From NCBI GenBank assembly GCA_050693155.1, contig JBOGWA010000086.1, positions 1-28,383 of the forward strand: a stretch of DNA of 28,383 nt, given 5' to 3'. The notes under the pieces are model-generated. The model saw nothing but the letters and a program-made list of their open reading frames with translations, ran no database searches and had not been told where the DNA came from. Below, piece by piece: positions 26,055 to 28,383 of this stretch (position 1 is its first letter; each line of letters opens with the position of its first letter). The position numbers and the translations under genes were made by a program. This stretch comes from JBOGWA01 sp050693155. GTDB lineage: Bacteria > Actinomycetota > UBA4738 > CALAEC01.

Positions 26055-26667
26055 TTATGGGGAGGGACGAGCGCACACGAGTCTTCGGGAAACCGCAATC
26101 AGGAGCGACCCGAGGACCAGGAGCCAGATTCCGAGTGCGGCTAGCGGCCAGGCGCTTGAGCCGGTGGCTGCGAGTGGGGCCGGCAGCACGGTGAAGGTGA
26201 GCTCTATCGGGCGGAACGATGGGGGCCGCGTGCCCCCTCCGGTCCTCAACAACAGGGCATGTTCCCCGGGGCCGATCCTGATACGGTGTTCGTACGTTAA
26301 GGTGCCCCTCTCTCCCTCGAAGCCGACTCCCAGCGCAGGCCAACAGTCCGAGTCGGACGGTTCGCAGCCCGGGTTATACCGTGGCCTTGGCACGAGGACA
26401 CCCCTGTCGTTTAGGTCATAGCCAATCTGGTCAATACCGAACTTGAAGTTCAGGCCTCCAGGACAGAGGACCTCAAGTCTCAGCCACGCTCCCGATGACA
26501 ACACCATCGTTCCCCTGTGGGGAGACCAGGGTAAGCCTGCCGGATTGATCCCCCCCACAGTTCGAGATGACTCGGGTTTCGTGAGCGACGGCGGCGGGGG
26601 CGGGGGGAAGCGCGATCATCGCCACAGCTATCAGTCCGATTACGGCCCCCCTTCGCCTAAGTCCCAG
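26055..26667 (-). pseudogene. LAATG surface protein, paralogue 2, frameshifted in a poly-G tract
   Basis: The C-terminal 150 or so residues align well with paralogues 1 and 3 (GGLNFKFGIDQIGYDL, CEPSDSDCWPALGV, LAATGSSAWPLAALG). The signal peptide lies in another frame: RRRGAVIGLIAVAMIALPP, cleavage after AAVA, then HETRVISNCGGG. The frames meet at a run of seven G (plus-strand C7 at 26550-26556); six would restore the reading frame. No ATG, GTG or TTG precedes the signal peptide in frame, only a CTG at 26667-26665. It may be a decayed copy, a phase-variable gene or a sequencing error in the homopolymer; the missing start favours decay. Confidence 0.65.
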
Positions 26668-26719
26668 CCAGAGTGGTCCCGATCCGGAATCACCCGTGAG
26701 TCCTCATCTGTTTCGATCG

Positions 26720-26977
26720 TTAGGTACCTGCCTGGCCGCTGAGGTAGTCGGTTCTTATTCCTCTGGGGTTCTGAATGTCGATTCTGTAAGCGTAGTTTTT
26801 CCCGGGGTCGAGCCCCGTGTCCGTGAAGTGGGTGATCACGCATCTGCAGTCGCGGTCCCAGCCTGTCCTGCCGATCTCCAGATAGTCGGGAGGGCTTGCG
26901 TCGCCGTGAGGAAAGTATCCGCGAAAGATCACCGAATTCCAGATCCCGATGCCACCCAGTCGAGATTGACCTTTCAC
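26720..26977 (-). CDS. Small ORF with fibronectin type III-like end, possible gene remnant
   Basis: An 85-codon ORF whose second half (HFTDTGLDPGKNYAYRIDIQ) looks like the end of a fibronectin type III domain, where the pattern T-G-L-x-P-G-x-x-Y-x-Y-R-I is typical. No signal peptide or anchor is seen, and the first half is not recognisable. It starts at a GTG without a clear ribosome site and lies between a broken and an intact LAATG paralogue. It may be the leftover of a larger secreted protein. The function is unknown. Confidence 0.4.
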   Translation of the reverse strand: MKGQSRLGGIGIWNSVIFRGYFPHGDASPPDYLEIGRTGWDRDCRCVITHFTDTGLDPGKNYAYRIDIQNPRGIRTDYLSGQAGT

Positions 26978-27009
26978 CTCATGCCGTGTGCTTGCTATCT
27001 GCCGACCGC

Positions 27010-27630
27010 CTACGGGAAAAGAAACACTGAACCGCGTCGCCTTTTCGAGAGAGCGATCAGGAGCGATCCGAGGACCAGGAGCCAGATTCCGAGCGCGGTG
27101 GACGGCCAGGCGCGTGACCCCGTCGCTGCCAACGGGGCGGGAAGAACTTCAAAGGTGAACTCGATAGAGTCGAAAACTGGAGGCCGCGTCCCGAGCGCGG
27201 TTCGCAGAAGGAGGGCATGAGTCCCGGGCCCGATCGCTATTTGGTGTGAAAAAATAGGGCCAGCTAACGGTGATGTCCCGCTGAAGTCCACTCCCAGCTC
27301 CGGCCAGCAGTCCGAGTTCGAGGGTTCACAACCCGGGTTGTAGTGCGGCCTGGGCACATGGGGCCCCCCATAGGTGTGTTTCAAGTCGTAGCCGACCCCA
27401 TCTATGCCGAAGATGAAGTTGAGCCCTCCCTCGCAGGAGGCTCTGATCCGGAGACGCGTCTCGCCGACATCGTAGGACTCGCCTGGCAACGGGGAGATCA
27501 GAGTGAGATGCCCGTCCCCGCCCCCGCAGTTAGTGATCCCTCTCTCGACATGTGCCCATGCTGGTGTAGCGAGGGGAAGCACCTCTGCCGATAGAAGCAA
27601 GACGGCAACGAGAGGCGCCCGCCGGCCCAT
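27010..27630 (-). CDS. Secreted cell-wall protein with LAATG sorting signal, paralogue 3
   Basis: A 206-residue protein. I chose ATG 27630 because AGAGAGG lies just upstream and the signal peptide (GRRAPLVAVLLLSAEVLPL, cleavage after PAWA) begins there; an ATG 12 codons earlier is less likely. The four-cysteine mature domain (NCGGG, ASCEGG, GCEPS, DCWP) and the C-terminal LAATG-helix-KRRR signal are complete. This is probably the intact form of the family. Attachment by a class E sortase is inferred from LAxTG; no sortase gene is in the window. The domain itself I do not recognise. Confidence 0.75.
   Translation of the reverse strand: MGRRAPLVAVLLLSAEVLPLATPAWAHVERGITNCGGGDGHLTLISPLPGESYDVGETRLRIRASCEGGLNFIFGIDGVGYDLKHTYGGPHVPRPHYNPGCEPSNSDCWPELGVDFSGTSPLAGPIFSHQIAIGPGTHALLLRTALGTRPPVFDSIEFTFEVLPAPLAATGSRAWPSTALGIWLLVLGSLLIALSKRRRGSVFLFP
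27055..27197. repeat. Direct repeat copy 2 (partner at 25470-25612)
   Basis: This segment of paralogue 3 matches 25470-25612 of paralogue 1 at about 136 of 143 bases. It includes the coding region for the LAATG signal and the membrane helix. Recombination between the copies would delete the middle paralogue and the fibronectin-like ORF. Confidence 0.75.
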
Positions 27631-27748
27631 CAAACCTCTCTTTCCCTGGGATGAGCCTAACCCCATGGGACGCGAGGACCAGCCTCGGGCCTACGGTAGA
27701 GGGCGGAAGGCCCCAACAGGGGTGGGAGGTGCAAATTCGGGGGGTCGG

Positions 27749-27770
27749 TAGAATCGAAGCGACGAGGAGG
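27749..27770 (+). promoter_or_regulatory. Predicted -10 box and ribosome site of htpX
   Basis: TAGAAT (27749-27754) is a good -10 box and is identical to that of the second nuo cluster; no clear -35 is seen. GAGGAGGT (27763-27770) is a strong Shine-Dalgarno five bases before the GTG at 27776, which decides the start. The ATG at 27774 runs straight into a stop. The roughly 145-base gap to the divergent surface protein gene probably holds promoters for both. Confidence 0.55.
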
Positions 27771-27775
27771 TCAAT

Positions 27776-28383
27776 GTGATCGGCATCAATCGGGTGAAGA
27801 GCTGGCTCCTGATCAGCATCATGGCGGCGTTGTTCGTGGCCGTGGGGGCGGCGATCGGGGGAGGGCAGGGGGCGTTGACGGCTCTCGTCCTCTCGCTCGT
27901 CTTCAACGGGATCATGTACTGGACGAGCGACCGGATCGCGATCGCCGCAACTCGCTCGAAACCGGTCTCGGAATCTGAAGCCCCGGAGCTCTATTCGATC
28001 GTCCGGGAGCTGACCACGGAAGCGAAGGCGCCGATGCCTCGCATCTACGTCAGCGAGATGGCGCAACCGAACGCGTTTGCCACTGGGAGAAGCCCGGATC
28101 ACGCTGCGGTCTCGGTTACGAGGGGGATCCTTCAGATCCTCGATCAGAGGGAGCTGCGTGGCGTCCTGGCCCACGAGCTCTCGCACGTCCTGAACCGGGA
28201 CATCCTCGTGTCCTCCATCGCCGCGGCGATCGCGTCCGCGTTCACCTACCTCGCCTACATGTTCATGTTCGTCGGCGGGGGAGACGACAACGACAGTCCG
28301 CTGGGCGGCATCGCCTTCCTGCTGCTCTGGCTCGTGGGCCCGCTCGCCGCTGGCCTGATCCAGATGGCCGTCTCCCGGTCGCG
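27776..28383 (+). CDS. htpX: HtpX-type membrane zinc metalloprotease (3' end beyond the window)
   Basis: The first 202 residues of an M48-family protease that degrades damaged membrane proteins, related to E. coli HtpX. Two hydrophobic segments near the N-terminus (about residues 9-28 and 33-50) are followed by the soluble part with YVSEMAQPNAFATG. The zinc-binding motif is H133-E-L-S-H137 (LAHELSHVLNRDI). A further hydrophobic segment (145-166) follows. The family is about 280-300 residues long, so about a third is missing. The protein is unrelated to complex I function, but an htpX gene next to a second nuo cluster also occurs, as I remember, in Streptomyces. Confidence 0.93.
   Translation, partial: MIGINRVKSWLLISIMAALFVAVGAAIGGGQGALTALVLSLVFNGIMYWTSDRIAIAATRSKPVSESEAPELYSIVRELTTEAKAPMPRIYVSEMAQPNAFATGRSPDHAAVSVTRGILQILDQRELRGVLAHELSHVLNRDILVSSIAAAIASAFTYLAYMFMFVGGGDDNDSPLGGIAFLLLWLVGPLAAGLIQMAVSRS

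Overview
The window is strongly GC-rich, gene-dense DNA with many GTG starts and stop/start overlaps. It most likely comes from an uncultured member of the Actinomycetota. The gene order (geranylgeranyl-reductase-type gene, complete nuoA-N, polyprenyl synthetase, second partial nuo cluster, htpX) resembles what I remember of the nuo region of Streptomyces. The LAxTG-type sorting signals in the surface proteins also fit that phylum. The assignment is inference; no rRNA or other marker is present.

Layout. (1) 1-15554: a promoter and a perfect Rex-type operator precede a MenJ-like flavoprotein reductase and a complete 14-gene respiratory complex I operon, nuoABCDEFGHIJKLMN, almost all genes overlapping or abutting. 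(2) 15577-16587: a long-chain polyprenyl diphosphate synthase, probably for the menaquinone side chain, perhaps from its own leaderless promoter. (3) 16633-25409: a second promoter plus a second, slightly degenerate Rex-type operator with the same geometry, driving a ten-gene paralogous cluster nuoA-B-C-H-I-J-K-L-M-N. It has no nuoD, nuoE, nuoF or nuoG. All proton-channel subunits keep their key Glu and Lys residues. (4) 25371-27630, minus strand: three tandem paralogues of an unrecognised secreted protein with four conserved cysteines and a C-terminal LAATG sorting signal. The middle copy is broken by an extra base in a poly-G tract and has no ordinary start codon; a small fibronectin-III-like ORF lies beside it. 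(5) 27776-28383: the 5' two thirds of htpX, cut by the window end.

How the genes fit together. Operon 1 makes NADH:menaquinone oxidoreductase plus an enzyme that probably saturates the quinone side chain; the polyprenyl synthetase supplies that chain. Matching Rex boxes suggest that both complex I clusters are repressed when NADH/NAD+ is low. Cluster 2 encodes a full membrane arm and three Fe-S/connecting subunits, but no NADH module and no quinone-binding NuoD. It must borrow NuoD (and perhaps E, F, G) from cluster 1 or from elsewhere in the genome, or use another electron donor.

Three poly-G elements (5' leader of operon 1, inside nuoG, 3' end of nuoI2) look like one family of GC-rich hairpin repeats; two of them are translated in frame. 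Most of the window is core metabolism. The least explained parts are the D-less second complex I, the in-frame repeats and the LAxTG protein array.
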